Source: Salinicoccus roseus (GTDB lineage: Bacteria; Bacillota; Bacilli; Staphylococcales; Salinicoccaceae). Taken from it: a stretch of 64,000 nt of DNA. The stretch spans positions 1 through 64,000 of the forward strand of contig NZ_RKQJ01000001.1 in the NCBI RefSeq assembly GCF_003814515.1, given 5' to 3'. Position numbers and translations under genes: made by a program. The notes below the pieces were generated by a model. That model was not told the origin of the DNA and made no database searches. It saw only the letters and a list, made by a program, of their open reading frames with translations. This document shows, piece after piece, positions 1-6,557 of the stretch (position 1 is its first letter; the number at the start of each line of letters is the position of its first letter).

Positions 1-95
1 GCCCCACCTGTTCCCATGCCGAACACAGCAGTTAAGCTCTCCAGCGCCGATGGTAGTTGGACTGACGTCCCGTGAGAGTAGGACGCCGCCGGGCA
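1..95 (+). rRNA. rrf: 5S ribosomal RNA, 3' part
   Basis: The window opens inside a 5S rRNA. The conserved stretch CCCATGCCGAACACAG followed by GTTAAGCTC and the closing helix GTAGGACGCCGCCGGGC is visible. The 5' 20-25 bases lie outside the window, and the exact 3' end is approximate. It is followed at once by tRNA genes, so it is the end of an rRNA operon. Confidence 0.93.
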
Positions 96-116
96 GTATA
101 CAATTTAATATTAAAT

Positions 117-192
117 GGAGAATTAGCTCAGCTGGGAGAGCATCTGCCTTACAAGCAGAGGGTCGGCGGTTCGAACCCGTCATTCTCCACCA
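117..192 (+). tRNA. tRNA-Val (TAC)
   Basis: Full cloverleaf with acceptor GGAGAAT/ATTCTCC, anticodon loop CTTACAA and an encoded CCA. It is the first gene of the tRNA array behind the 5S rRNA. Confidence 0.96.
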
Positions 193-199
193 TTTAAAT

Positions 200-275
200 G
201 CCGGTCTAGCTCAATTGGCAGAGCAACTGACTTGTAATCAGTAGGTTGGGGGTTCGATTCCTCTGGCCGGCACCA
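200..275 (+). tRNA. tRNA-Thr (TGT), copy 1
   Basis: Acceptor GCCGGTC pairs with GGCCGGC; anticodon loop CTTGTAA; CCA encoded. The gene is repeated identically at 1471-1546. Confidence 0.96.
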
Positions 276-290
276 TTTAATCAATATGAT

Positions 291-363
291 GAGCCATTAG
301 CTCAGTTGGTAGAGCATCTGACTTTTAATCAGAGGGTCAGAGGTTCGAATCCTCTATGGCTCA
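291..363 (+). tRNA. tRNA-Lys (TTT)
   Basis: Acceptor GAGCCAT/ATGGCTC, anticodon loop CTTTTAA. After the discriminator A the sequence reads CA, so the CCA end is not encoded and must be added by CCA transferase. Confidence 0.95.
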
Positions 364-368
364 CATAC

Positions 369-450
369 GCGGGTGTGGCGGAACTGGCAGACGCACTAGA
401 TTTAGGATCTAGCGCCTTCGGGCGTGGGGGTTCGACTCCCTTCACCCGCA
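369..450 (+). tRNA. tRNA-Leu (TAG)
   Basis: Type II tRNA with a long variable arm; acceptor GCGGGTG/CACCCGC, anticodon loop TTTAGGA. CCA is not encoded. Confidence 0.95.
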
Positions 451-456
451 TTATTT

Positions 457-531
457 GCGGAAGTAGTTCAGTGGTAGAACACCACCTTGCCAAGGTGGGG
501 GTCGCGGGTTCGAATCCCGTCTTCCGCTCCA
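457..531 (+). tRNA. tRNA-Gly (GCC), translational type
   Basis: Acceptor GCGGAAG/CTTCCGC, D-loop AGTGGTA with the usual GG pair, anticodon loop TTGCCAA, CCA encoded. It is the normal counterpart of the unusual tRNA-Gly at 1977-2048. Confidence 0.96.
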
Positions 532-538
532 TTATTTC

Positions 539-627
539 GCCGGGGTGGCGGAACTGGCAGACGCACAGGACTTAAAATCCTGCGGTAAGTAATTACCGTA
601 CCGGTTCGATTCCGGTCCTCGGCACCA
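539..627 (+). tRNA. tRNA-Leu (TAA)
   Basis: Type II tRNA with acceptor GCCGGGG/CCTCGGC, anticodon loop CTTAAAA, a long variable arm and encoded CCA. Confidence 0.95.
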
Positions 628-647
628 GTATAGGAACATATCATAAT

Positions 648-721
648 GCGCCCGTAGCTCAATTGGATAGAGCGTTTGACTACGGATCAAGAGGTTAGGG
701 GTTCGACTCCTCTCGGGCGCG
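648..721 (+). tRNA. tRNA-Arg (ACG)
   Basis: Acceptor GCGCCCG/CGGGCGC, anticodon loop CTACGGA; A34 is expected to be deaminated to inosine. Discriminator G, CCA not encoded. Confidence 0.95.
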
Positions 722-733
722 CTTTATTACTTA

Positions 734-807
734 CGGGAAGTAGCTCAGCTTGGTAGAGCACTTGGTTTGGGACCAAGGGGTCGCAGGTTCGAATCCTGTC
801 TTCCCGA
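734..807 (+). tRNA. tRNA-Pro (TGG)
   Basis: Acceptor CGGGAAG/CTTCCCG, anticodon loop TTTGGGA, CCA not encoded. Confidence 0.95.
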
Positions 808-823
808 CTCTTAAGAAAAAAAT

Positions 824-899
824 GGGGGCTTAGCTCAGCTGGGAGAGCGCCTGCTTTGCACGCAGGAGGTCAGCGGTTCGATCCCGCTAGTCTCCACCA
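824..899 (+). tRNA. tRNA-Ala (TGC)
   Basis: Acceptor GGGGGCT/AGTCTCC with two G-T pairs, anticodon loop TTTGCAC, CCA encoded. Confidence 0.95.
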
Positions 900-924
900 T
901 TTTACTTAAAACTATATTTTTCAT

Positions 925-998
925 GGCGGTGTAGCTCAGCTGGCTAGAGCGTACGGTTCATACCCGTGAGGTCGGGGGTTCGATCCCCTCCGCCGCCA
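925..998 (+). tRNA. tRNA-Met (CAT), elongator
   Basis: Acceptor GGCGGTG/CGCCGCC, anticodon loop TTCATAC. The fully paired first base pair and the lack of three G-C pairs in the anticodon stem mark it as elongator Met. CCA not encoded. Confidence 0.9.
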
Positions 999-1002
999 TA
1001 TT

Positions 1003-1079
1003 GGACCTTTAGCTCAGTTGGTCAGAGCAAACGGCTCATAACCGTTGGGTCGCAGGTTCGAGTCCTGCAAGGTCCACCA
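1003..1079 (+). tRNA. tRNA-Ile2 (CAT, lysidine type)
   Basis: Acceptor GGACCTT/AAGGTCC, anticodon loop CTCATAA, CCA encoded. From memory it resembles the Bacillus tRNA-Ile2 whose C34 TilS converts to lysidine; a second elongator Met is the alternative reading. Confidence 0.85.
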
Positions 1080-1101
1080 TCGTTTTATTTTCATATCATA
1101 C

Positions 1102-1194
1102 GGAGGAATACCCAAGTCTGGCTGAAGGGATCGGTCTTGAAAACCGACAGGGGCTTAACGGCCCGCGGGGGTTCGAATCCCTCTTCCTCCGCCA
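1102..1194 (+). tRNA. tRNA-Ser (TGA)
   Basis: Type II tRNA with long variable arm; acceptor GGAGGAA/TTCCTCC, anticodon loop CTTGAAA, CCA encoded. Confidence 0.95.
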
Positions 1195-1204
1195 TTATTA
1201 TTAT

Positions 1205-1278
<74 letters not shown>

Positions 1279-1296
1279 TTTATTTTATTTATAAGT

Positions 1297-1372
1297 GGTC
1301 CCGTGGTGTAGCGGTTAACATGCCTGCCTGTCACGCAGGAGATCGCGGGTTCGATTCCCGTCGGGACCGCCA
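1297..1372 (+). tRNA. tRNA-Asp (GTC), copy 1
   Basis: Acceptor GGTCCCG/CGGGACC, anticodon loop CTGTCAC, CCA encoded. Identical body at 59393-59468. Confidence 0.96.
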
Positions 1373-1386
1373 TTTAAAATTCAAGT

Positions 1387-1462
1387 GGTTCAGTAGCTCA
1401 GTCGGTAGAGCATGTGATTGAAGCTCACAGTGTCGGCGGTTCGATTCCGTCCTGAACCACCA
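1387..1462 (+). tRNA. tRNA-Phe (GAA), copy 1
   Basis: Acceptor GGTTCAG/CTGAACC, anticodon loop TTGAAGC, CCA encoded. The copy at 59496-59568 lacks the encoded CCA. Confidence 0.95.
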
Positions 1463-1470
1463 TTTGTGTT

Positions 1471-1546
1471 GCCGGTCTAGCTCAATTGGCAGAGCAACTG
1501 ACTTGTAATCAGTAGGTTGGGGGTTCGATTCCTCTGGCCGGCACCA
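1471..1546 (+). tRNA. tRNA-Thr (TGT), copy 2
   Basis: Sequence-identical duplicate of 200-275 within the same array, CCA encoded. Confidence 0.96.
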
Positions 1547-1562
1547 TTTTTTGCGGTATCAT

Positions 1563-1643
1563 GGAGGGGTAGCGAAGTGGCTAAACGCGGCGGACTGTAA
1601 ATCCGCTCCTTCGGGTTCGGCAGTTCGAATCTGCCCCCCTCCA
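1563..1643 (+). tRNA. tRNA-Tyr (GTA)
   Basis: Type II tRNA; acceptor GGAGGGG/CCCCTCC, anticodon loop CTGTAAA, discriminator A, CCA not encoded. Confidence 0.94.
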
Positions 1644-1648
1644 TATAT

Positions 1649-1722
1649 AGGGGTATAGTTCAATGGTAGAATAGAGGTCTCCAAAACCTTTGATGTGGGT
1701 TCAATTCCTACTACCCCTGCCA
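1649..1722 (+). tRNA. tRNA-Trp (CCA)
   Basis: Acceptor AGGGGTA/TACCCCT, anticodon loop CTCCAAA, discriminator G, CCA encoded. Confidence 0.95.
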
Positions 1723-1726
1723 ATAT

Positions 1727-1803
1727 GGCGGTTGTGGTGAAGTGGTTAACACACCGGATTGTGGTTCCGGCATTCGTGGGTTCGATCCCCATCAGCCGCC
1801 CCA
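1727..1803 (+). tRNA. tRNA-His (GTG), copy 1
   Basis: Carries the extra 5' G of tRNA-His opposite discriminator C; anticodon loop TTGTGGT; CCA encoded. The second copy is at 59581-59654. Confidence 0.95.
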
Positions 1804-1809
1804 TTTTAT

Positions 1810-1881
1810 TGGGCTATCGCCAAGCGGTAAGGCAACGGTTTTTGGTACCGTCATGCGCAGGTTCGAATCCTGCTAGCCCAG
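1810..1881 (+). tRNA. tRNA-Gln (TTG)
   Basis: Acceptor TGGGCTA/TAGCCCA with the weak U1-A72 pair typical of Gln, anticodon loop TTTTGGT, CCA not encoded. Confidence 0.95.
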
Positions 1882-1887
1882 CTTCAA

Positions 1888-1961
1888 GGCGCCATAGCCA
1901 AGGGGTAAGGCCGAGGACTGCAAATCCTCTATCACCGGTTCAAATCCGGTTGGCGCCTCCA
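1888..1961 (+). tRNA. tRNA-Cys (GCA)
   Basis: Acceptor GGCGCCA/TGGCGCC, anticodon loop CTGCAAA, CCA encoded. Confidence 0.95.
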
Positions 1962-1976
1962 TTTTCTTATTCCCAT

Positions 1977-2048
1977 GCGGAAGTAGTTCAGTGTTCAGAA
2001 CATGCTTCTACCTGAAGCAAGACATAGGTTCAAATCCTATCTTCCGCT
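1977..2048 (+). tRNA. Atypical tRNA-Gly (ACC), probable cell-wall type
   Basis: All four helices pair well: acceptor GCGGAAG/CTTCCGC, D stem GTTC/GAAC, anticodon stem TGCTT/AAGCA, T stem ATAGG/CCTAT. Two things are odd. The D-loop reads AGTGTTCA, with the GG that normally docks on the T-loop replaced by TT. The anticodon loop CTACCTG gives anticodon ACC, not the usual GCC or TCC. Staphylococci have non-proteinogenic tRNA-Gly genes with the same GG loss that feed FemX/A/B in pentaglycine bridge synthesis, and this gene fits that class by inference. The acceptor matches the normal tRNA-Gly at 457-531, so GlyRS should charge it. CCA is not encoded. A decaying pseudogene is the alternative. Confidence 0.8.
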
Positions 2049-2069
2049 TTATAATTTTATTAATACTGG

Positions 2070-2154
2070 GCCACCGTGGCGGAATTGGCAGACGCGCTGG
2101 ACTCAAAATCCAGTTCCCATTGCGGGAGTGTCGGTTCGATCCCGACCGGTGGTA
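2070..2154 (+). tRNA. tRNA-Leu (CAA)
   Basis: Type II tRNA closing the first array; acceptor GCCACCG/CGGTGGT (terminal G-T), anticodon loop CTCAAAA, CCA not encoded. Confidence 0.94.
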
Positions 2155-2204
2155 TAACTTGTTTTCCAAAACAATATAAATGATATGTTTAATAATTGCC
2201 CGAA

Positions 2205-2242
2205 GGCAGTCAGAATGAATCATTTCATCTGGCTGCTTTTTT
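2205..2242 (+). terminator. Terminator of the tRNA array
   Basis: GGCAGTCAGA pairs with TCTGGCTGCT (one wobble) and is followed by a run of six T. It ends the 5S-tRNA transcript. Confidence 0.8.
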
Positions 2243-2366
2243 GCGTCCCAACAATACGAGGAGGAGATAGTACGAGTAACAACGACAAGACCAAGAACGT
2301 TGCAGTTCTTGTAAAAGAAATACTGCAGAGGAGATAATACCTTCCTCAACAGCAACCAACAACTAA
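2243..2366 (+). other. Unassigned segment between two terminators
   Basis: No convincing ORF is present. A purine-rich GAGGAGGAGATAG lies near 2260, a perfect short hairpin CAAGAAC-N6-GTTCTTG at about 2293-2312, and the segment then runs into the strong hairpin at 2367. It could be a small RNA or leaderless debris; no clear promoter was found. Confidence 0.25.
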
Positions 2367-2410
2367 AGAAGCCCTGCACTTCAATTTTCCTGAAGTGCGG
2401 GGCTTCTTTT
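2367..2410. terminator. Strong bidirectional terminator
   Basis: A 16-bp perfect arm, GAAGCCCTGCACTTCA against TGAAGTGCGGGGCTTC (one wobble), is flanked by A-rich and T-rich tracts. It can serve the plus strand and the small minus-strand gene at 2409-2558. Confidence 0.85.
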
Positions 2411-2558
2411 ACTCCCTGTAGATTACCAGGGCAGCGTATGAACTGCCATTGGAGAACTTGATGTCGAGGATCTCCAGCTGATGATTTTCATCGAGGAATG
2501 CATTCACTTTCTTTTCGAGACCCTTCTCCGTCATCGCGCTCAGTGTCTTGACTTTCAT
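2409..2558 (-). CDS. Cse60-like small protein (49 aa)
   Basis: A 49-residue ORF, MKVKTLSAMTEKGLEKKVNA onward, ending ...SSYAALVIYRE. The pattern of an N-terminal Lys-Val strand, an amphipathic helix with LEKKVNAFLDE, then ILDIKFSNG and a C-terminal ALVIY strand fits the small Cse60 (DUF2758) family, first known as a sigma-E sporulation gene product in Bacillus but also present in non-sporulating Firmicutes. A ribosome-binding site GGGAG sits 11 bases before the ATG. The stop overlaps the shared terminator at 2367-2410. The role in this organism is unknown; family assignment is by eye. Confidence 0.75.
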   Translation of the reverse strand: MKVKTLSAMTEKGLEKKVNAFLDENHQLEILDIKFSNGSSYAALVIYRE

Positions 2559-2605
2559 AATGGGATGCTCCCTTCATTAGTATTTGTCCCCATTATCATC
2601 CAAAG

Positions 2606-2636
2606 TTGACAGAAAAGTCGCTTAATATAGTAGAAT
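2606..2636 (+). promoter_or_regulatory. Putative sigma-A promoter of the S9 peptidase
   Basis: TTGACA at 2606-2611 and TAGAAT at 2631-2636 (19-base spacing) or TATAGT at 2626-2631. A start near 2643 would exclude the in-frame ATG at 2640 and supports translation from 2667. Confidence 0.5.
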
Positions 2637-2666
2637 GGGATGAAAGTCATAGATAAAGGGGAAAAC

Positions 2667-4388
2667 ATGATGGGGACATTCACCAAATATATGAATCTGA
2701 AATACAGTAGGGAAGAGAAGGCATTATACTTCATAAGCTGTGAAAGCGGCATGCACCAGCTGTGGAAGTACAATCCGTCAACAGGCAGGAAAATGCAGCT
2801 CACCAGGTTCGAACAGAACGTCAAGAACTATTGGCTTGAAGATGGACACATTACAATCGCAGCGGACTACCATGGAAACGAGCGGAACCAGTTCCACATG
2901 ATGGATGGCGAGGACATCGGGACGCTGATTGAAGATCTCGACTACTTCCACCATTACGGGGAATATGATGATGATCAGAACATATATACCATGGTCCGCA
3001 ACCACCATGAATCCTCCAATTTTGACCTTTGCCTTGTCCATGCCAAAGGTTCTGTCAGAGTGCTTCGAACTTTTGATGGACCAGTCCATTTCATTTCCGA
3101 ACTCCCTGGGGACAGACTGCTGCTGTCGAAAGATGTGAATAACATTGATGAAGCGCTGATGATCTATGATATGGATAAGGATGAAATGGAGGATGTACCG
3201 TTGACCGAAGCCCGATTCTCCGCCTTCAAGTTCCATGAAGACAGGTGCCTGTGCCTCAGCGACATGCATGATGGATACATGAACGTCCATGAAATCAACG
3301 TGGAAGAGGGCAGTCATAGGCGACTCACCGCATTCGAATGGGACGTTGAACATTTCAAAGTATCCGCAGACAAGACGGAAGCAATTCTTTCGTGCAATGA
3401 GAATGGACAATCCGTACTCTATCGGATGGATCTTGAAACATCGTCGACCGAGAAACTGGAGGTCATAGACGATGGTGTCGTGCATTCTTTGGCCTACGGA
3501 GAAGGGCGTGAGCTGTTCCTGATCCATTCCTCGGTCGACCAGCCGCATCGTATATGCCGCCATTCACTTGAAACCGGTGAGATGGAAACTGTGCTCGGAA
3601 ACACTGATCAGGCATCGGAAGTTTCGTGGCGCATATCATCCTACCGTTCATTTGACGATCTGGAAGTGCCATATTTCATATATGAGACGGACCAGGAAGG
3701 GAAGAAGACCGTCATCCATATACATGGAGGCCCGGAATCGCAGGCCAGACCGGAATTCAATGCGCTCTATTACCAGCTGAACAGAGCAGGTTTCCAGGTC
3801 GTTGTGCCGAATATCAGGGGCAGCAAGGGCTATGGTCGCAGCTATCTTAAAGCTGATGACAAGGAGAAGCGCCTGGATGCGATGAAGGATGTCATCGAAC
3901 TGAGGCGTCATCTGATGGAGGGTGGAATGGCCGAAGACTCCCGAATCTCGGTGATGGGCAGGAGCTATGGCGGGCTGATGACGCTTCTTCTGGTTACCCA
4001 TCATTCCGAACTTTGGGCCTCTGCAGTGGATATCGTCGGCATCTCGCACCTCAGGACCTTCCTAGATCATACACCGCCATGGAGAAGGGCGCTGCGTGCT
4101 GCAGAATATGGCTCGATAGAAGAATCAGGTGCGTTTCTGGACGACATCTCGCCCCTCTCGAGAAGCAAGGATATATCGGTGCCGCTGATGGTCTTCCACA
4201 GCCACCACGACGCCCGTGTCCCATACAGCGAATCGGTCCAGATGGTGGAGGCGATGAAGGAGAACGGGCAGTATGTCGGGTTCACGGCATATGAAAACGA
4301 GGGGCATACCTACATGCATCAGGAGAACATCGATGACATGAACAGCAAGATACTCGAATTCTTCAACCGGACATTACAGCATCCATAA
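2667..4388 (+). CDS. S9 family serine peptidase (acylaminoacyl/prolyl oligopeptidase type)
   Basis: A 573-residue cytosolic peptidase. The N-terminal 330 residues form a beta-propeller-like domain without strong motifs. The C-terminal alpha/beta hydrolase has HIHGGP, the nucleophile elbow GRSYGG (Ser433), Asp515 in HHDARVP and His547 in NEGHTY. These form the expected Ser-Asp-His triad. The family removes short peptides or N-acylated residues from oligopeptides. I chose the ATG at 2667 because AAAGGGG lies just upstream and the promoter at 2606-2636 leaves the earlier ATG at 2640 untranscribed. It stands alone, facing a converging MetE-like gene across a shared terminator. There is no signal peptide. 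The substrate cannot be told from sequence. Confidence 0.88.
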   Translation: MMGTFTKYMNLKYSREEKALYFISCESGMHQLWKYNPSTGRKMQLTRFEQNVKNYWLEDGHITIAADYHGNERNQFHMMDGEDIGTLIEDLDYFHHYGEYDDDQNIYTMVRNHHESSNFDLCLVHAKGSVRVLRTFDGPVHFISELPGDRLLLSKDVNNIDEALMIYDMDKDEMEDVPLTEARFSAFKFHEDRCLCLSDMHDGYMNVHEINVEEGSHRRLTAFEWDVEHFKVSADKTEAILSCNENGQSVLYRMDLETSSTEKLEVIDDGVVHSLAYGEGRELFLIHSSVDQPHRICRHSLETGEMETVLGNTDQASEVSWRISSYRSFDDLEVPYFIYETDQEGKKTVIHIHGGPESQARPEFNALYYQLNRAGFQVVVPNIRGSKGYGRSYLKADDKEKRLDAMKDVIELRRHLMEGGMAEDSRISVMGRSYGGLMTLLLVTHHSELWASAVDIVGISHLRTFLDHTPPWRRALRAAEYGSIEESGAFLDDISPLSRSKDISVPLMVFHSHHDARVPYSESVQMVEAMKENGQYVGFTAYENEGHTYMHQENIDDMNSKILEFFNRTLQHP

Positions 4389-4417
4389 AAATAAGGCCCT
4401 CAACGGGGCCTTATTTC
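4388..4417. terminator. Bidirectional terminator
   Basis: AAATAAGGCCC-TCAAC-GGGGCCTTATTT lies between converging genes, with A and T tracts on both sides. Confidence 0.85.
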
Positions 4418-5523
4418 TATTCTTCCAGAAGTTTCTCTGCAAGCGATACGATATATTCAAGCTTCTTCCACTGGGCATCTTCAGTAAGTTCATTGCCGTG
4501 GTGTGTAGAGGCGAAACCGCATTGGGGACTCAGGCAGAGCTGATCTTTGGAAACATATTTCGATGCTTCCGCAACGCGTTCCCTTATCACATCTTCATCC
4601 TCGAGCTCACCATGCTTTGAGGTGAACAGTCCAAGGACGACCCGCGGGCCTTCTTTAGGAATGTAGGAGAGCGGTTCGAAGTCTCCGGAACGGTCATCGT
4701 CATATTCGAGGAAGAATCCGTCAACCTTCTCTTTGGCAAAGAGCACGGGGGCGATTTTGGCGTAGCTGCCCTCGAATGCCCATTTCGACCTGTAATTTCC
4801 GCGGCATAAATGTGTGGTGATGACCATGTCCTCAGGTTTCTTTTCAAGTACGCCGTTCAGCACCCTCAGTGCCAGATGGATCAGGGATTCCCTGTCATAG
4901 CCGCTGTCATTGAATGGGATCTCCGGCGCATTGAGTCCGGCAATGTATACATCATCGAACTGGAGATAGCGGCACCCTGCATCATAGAACGCCTGTACCG
5001 CATCCTGATAGGCCTTGATGACGTCCTTGGCATATGCTTCGACATCGGGATATATATCCTGGTTCCGTATGCCGGCATTGAACATCTGGTTCGGGCTTGG
5101 AATCGTCTGTTTAGGTACCGCCCGGTCGCCCACGATCTCCTTGAATTCGATGAAGTCCTTTATATGCGGATGCTCTTTATTGAATGCGATTTTTTCTGTG
5201 ACACGTACATCATACCGTTCGGTCTCGATGCCGTCGAACTGGAAGCCTGTATCGGGCACATATCCTTCCACGCCGTCCAGGTGTTCAAGGAAATCGGTAT
5301 GCCAGAAGCGCCTTCTGAATTCGCCGTCGGTGACCGCCTTGAGTCCCACTTCAATCTGCTTGTCGACCACTTTCCTGATCTCTTCGGTCTCGATTTCCCT
5401 CAGCTGTTTATAGGAGATCCTGTCCTCCTGATGGTCTTTGCGCGCCCTATGTATGCTGTCGGGCCGCAGCAGGCTCCCCACGTGATCTGCCCTGAATGGT
5501 GCTTCGACTGCCGTTTTCGTCAT
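4417..5523 (-). CDS. MetE C-terminal-type methionine synthase (YxjG/YxjH-like)
   Basis: A 368-residue homologue of the catalytic half of cobalamin-independent methionine synthase. It shows the zinc ligands expected of the family: His238 and Cys240 in TTHLCRGN, and Cys335 in SPQCGFAS. It lacks the N-terminal half of full MetE, as do the Bacillus YxjG/YxjH proteins. The likely reaction is methyl transfer to homocysteine from an alternative donor; the donor is not known. The ATG at 5523 is preferred over 5541 because AAAGAGGG precedes it. A SAM-I riboswitch and promoter lie upstream, so the gene should be switched off when S-adenosylmethionine is plentiful, which supports a role in methionine supply. 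Confidence 0.9.
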   Translation of the reverse strand: MTKTAVEAPFRADHVGSLLRPDSIHRARKDHQEDRISYKQLREIETEEIRKVVDKQIEVGLKAVTDGEFRRRFWHTDFLEHLDGVEGYVPDTGFQFDGIETERYDVRVTEKIAFNKEHPHIKDFIEFKEIVGDRAVPKQTIPSPNQMFNAGIRNQDIYPDVEAYAKDVIKAYQDAVQAFYDAGCRYLQFDDVYIAGLNAPEIPFNDSGYDRESLIHLALRVLNGVLEKKPEDMVITTHLCRGNYRSKWAFEGSYAKIAPVLFAKEKVDGFFLEYDDDRSGDFEPLSYIPKEGPRVVLGLFTSKHGELEDEDVIRERVAEASKYVSKDQLCLSPQCGFASTHHGNELTEDAQWKKLEYIVSLAEKLLEE

Positions 5524-5556
5524 GCTGATCCCTCTTTCCAATAATATTAATATAAT

Positions 5557-5706
5557 AAAATCCCCAATTGTCCGAAGTGGATAAATTGGGGATGATGATC
5601 ATCCATTCATCTCATCTTCGAGCAGTGCTCCTGGAATTAGCACGGTACCTGGGGTCCGCTGCTGAGGTTTCATCGGGCCAGTCCCTCCACCTCTCTCGAT
5701 AAGAGT
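5557..5706 (-). promoter_or_regulatory. SAM-I (S-box) riboswitch with terminator
   Basis: On the minus strand the leader starts with CTTATCGAGAGAGGTGGAGG, continues GACTGGCCCGATGAAACCTC and keeps the S-box core layout. It ends in a terminator hairpin TCCCCAATT...AATTGGGGA with a T-rich tail at 5557-5592. S-box leaders bind S-adenosylmethionine and cause premature termination. It controls the MetE-like gene at 4417-5523. Confidence 0.93.
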
Positions 5707-5728
5707 ATCAATTATTATATTACATCAT

Positions 5729-5757
5729 ACTCTAAAGGATAAAGAATTTTCTGTCAA
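5729..5757 (-). promoter_or_regulatory. Promoter of the SAM riboswitch transcript
   Basis: On the minus strand, TTGACA (5752-5757) and TAGAGT (5729-5734) are 17 bases apart, about 25 bases before the aptamer. Confidence 0.75.
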
Positions 5758-5799
5758 GTATCCTCCTGAGATCATTATTATATATATTTAATAATTAAC

Positions 5800-5828
5800 T
5801 TGCATAAAGTAAGTAAGTGGTGTAAAAT
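5800..5828 (+). promoter_or_regulatory. Promoter of the YceI gene
   Basis: TTGCAT (5800-5805) and TAAAAT (5823-5828) with a 17-base spacer, just before an operator-like palindrome. Confidence 0.7.
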
Positions 5829-5833
5829 ATAAT

Positions 5834-5851
5834 TATCTTGAATTAGAGATA
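5834..5851. promoter_or_regulatory. MhqR-like operator
   Basis: TATCTTGAATTAGAGATA is an 18-base palindrome with two mismatched pairs, lying at the expected transcription start. It closely resembles the TATCTCGAATTCGAGATA-type sites of the quinone-responsive MarR-family repressor MhqR. The link is by resemblance only; no MhqR gene is in the window. Confidence 0.5.
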
Positions 5852-5870
5852 ATATTATTGGAGGTTTTTA

Positions 5871-6404
5871 ATGATGACAACGTTCGTAACAGATCCAGCC
5901 CACTCCGAAGTGGGATTCCAGGTAAAGCACATGATGGTATCAAAGGTGAAGGGGCACTTCGAAGATTTTCATTTTGAAGTGAAAACAAACAATCTCGAAA
6001 CTTTCGAGGATGCCGAAGTTCATGCAGAAATAGATGTAAACAGCATAAGCACCAAAAATGAAGACCGGGACGCACATTTGAAATCAGAAGATTTCTTCAA
6101 TGTGGAAAAGAATCCGAAAATCACGTTCAAATCGAGTAATGTCACTAAGTCCGGGGATACTGTATCGGTGACGGGTGAGACGACGATGAACGGCATCACG
6201 AAGGAAATGACAATCGACCTCCAGTACAACGGTAAGGGTACAAACCCCTGGGGCCAGGAAGTCCATGGCTTCGAAGCCGAGTTCACAATCAACCGTGAAG
6301 CATTCGGACTGACATGGAACCAGCAGCTGGAAACAGGCGGTGTACTGGTGAGCAAGGATGTAAAGGCACAGCTTGAGCTCCAGTTCTCCGAAAAAAGTGA
6401 ATAG
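5871..6404 (+). CDS. YceI family polyisoprenoid-binding protein
   Basis: A 177-residue YceI/lipocalin-like barrel protein without a signal peptide, starting MMTTFVTDPAHSEVGFQVKH, the usual opening of cytosolic YceI proteins (D-x-x-HS-x-x-F-x-v-kH). The later NPKITFKSSNV and GLTWNQQLETGGVLVSKDV blocks are also family-typical. YceI proteins bind long polyisoprenoids such as quinone side chains. GGAGG lies six bases before the first ATG; the second ATG, three bases on, is equally possible. A quinone-stress-type operator precedes the gene, which would fit a role in handling quinones. The gene is monocistronic, ending in a strong hairpin. Confidence 0.88.
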   Translation: MMTTFVTDPAHSEVGFQVKHMMVSKVKGHFEDFHFEVKTNNLETFEDAEVHAEIDVNSISTKNEDRDAHLKSEDFFNVEKNPKITFKSSNVTKSGDTVSVTGETTMNGITKEMTIDLQYNGKGTNPWGQEVHGFEAEFTINREAFGLTWNQQLETGGVLVSKDVKAQLELQFSEKSE

Positions 6405-6434
6405 GCATAGAAGATGAAGATATTCCTTTCAGAC

Positions 6435-6474
6435 CGGTCTGGAGCCAACTATTGGCTCCAGACCGTTTTTTCAT
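6435..6474 (+). terminator. Terminator after the YceI gene
   Basis: GGTCTGGAGCCA-ACTAT-TGGCTCCAGACC followed by GTTTTTT. Confidence 0.88.
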
Positions 6475-6557
6475 AGTGAGAAGGTCGATATTGTAATTTA
6501 CTATATATGCAAGCATTGCTATAATTTATGGGAATACATATATAAAGGAGATGAACT

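Noticed and set aside
468-662. ORFs across the tRNA arrays encoding strings such as GFEPATP and GIEPT on both strands
   Set aside because: They are translations of repeated tRNA T-arm sequence; the tRNA genes fully explain the DNA.
2165-2200. Attachment site at the end of tRNA-Leu(CAA)
   Set aside because: No repeat of the tRNA-Leu 3' end was found elsewhere in the window and core genes follow directly.
2778-3563. 261-codon minus-strand ORF inside the S9 peptidase gene
   Set aside because: It is a shadow of the plus-strand gene, which has the catalytic triad, start site and terminator; the minus reading shows no domain or ribosome-binding site.
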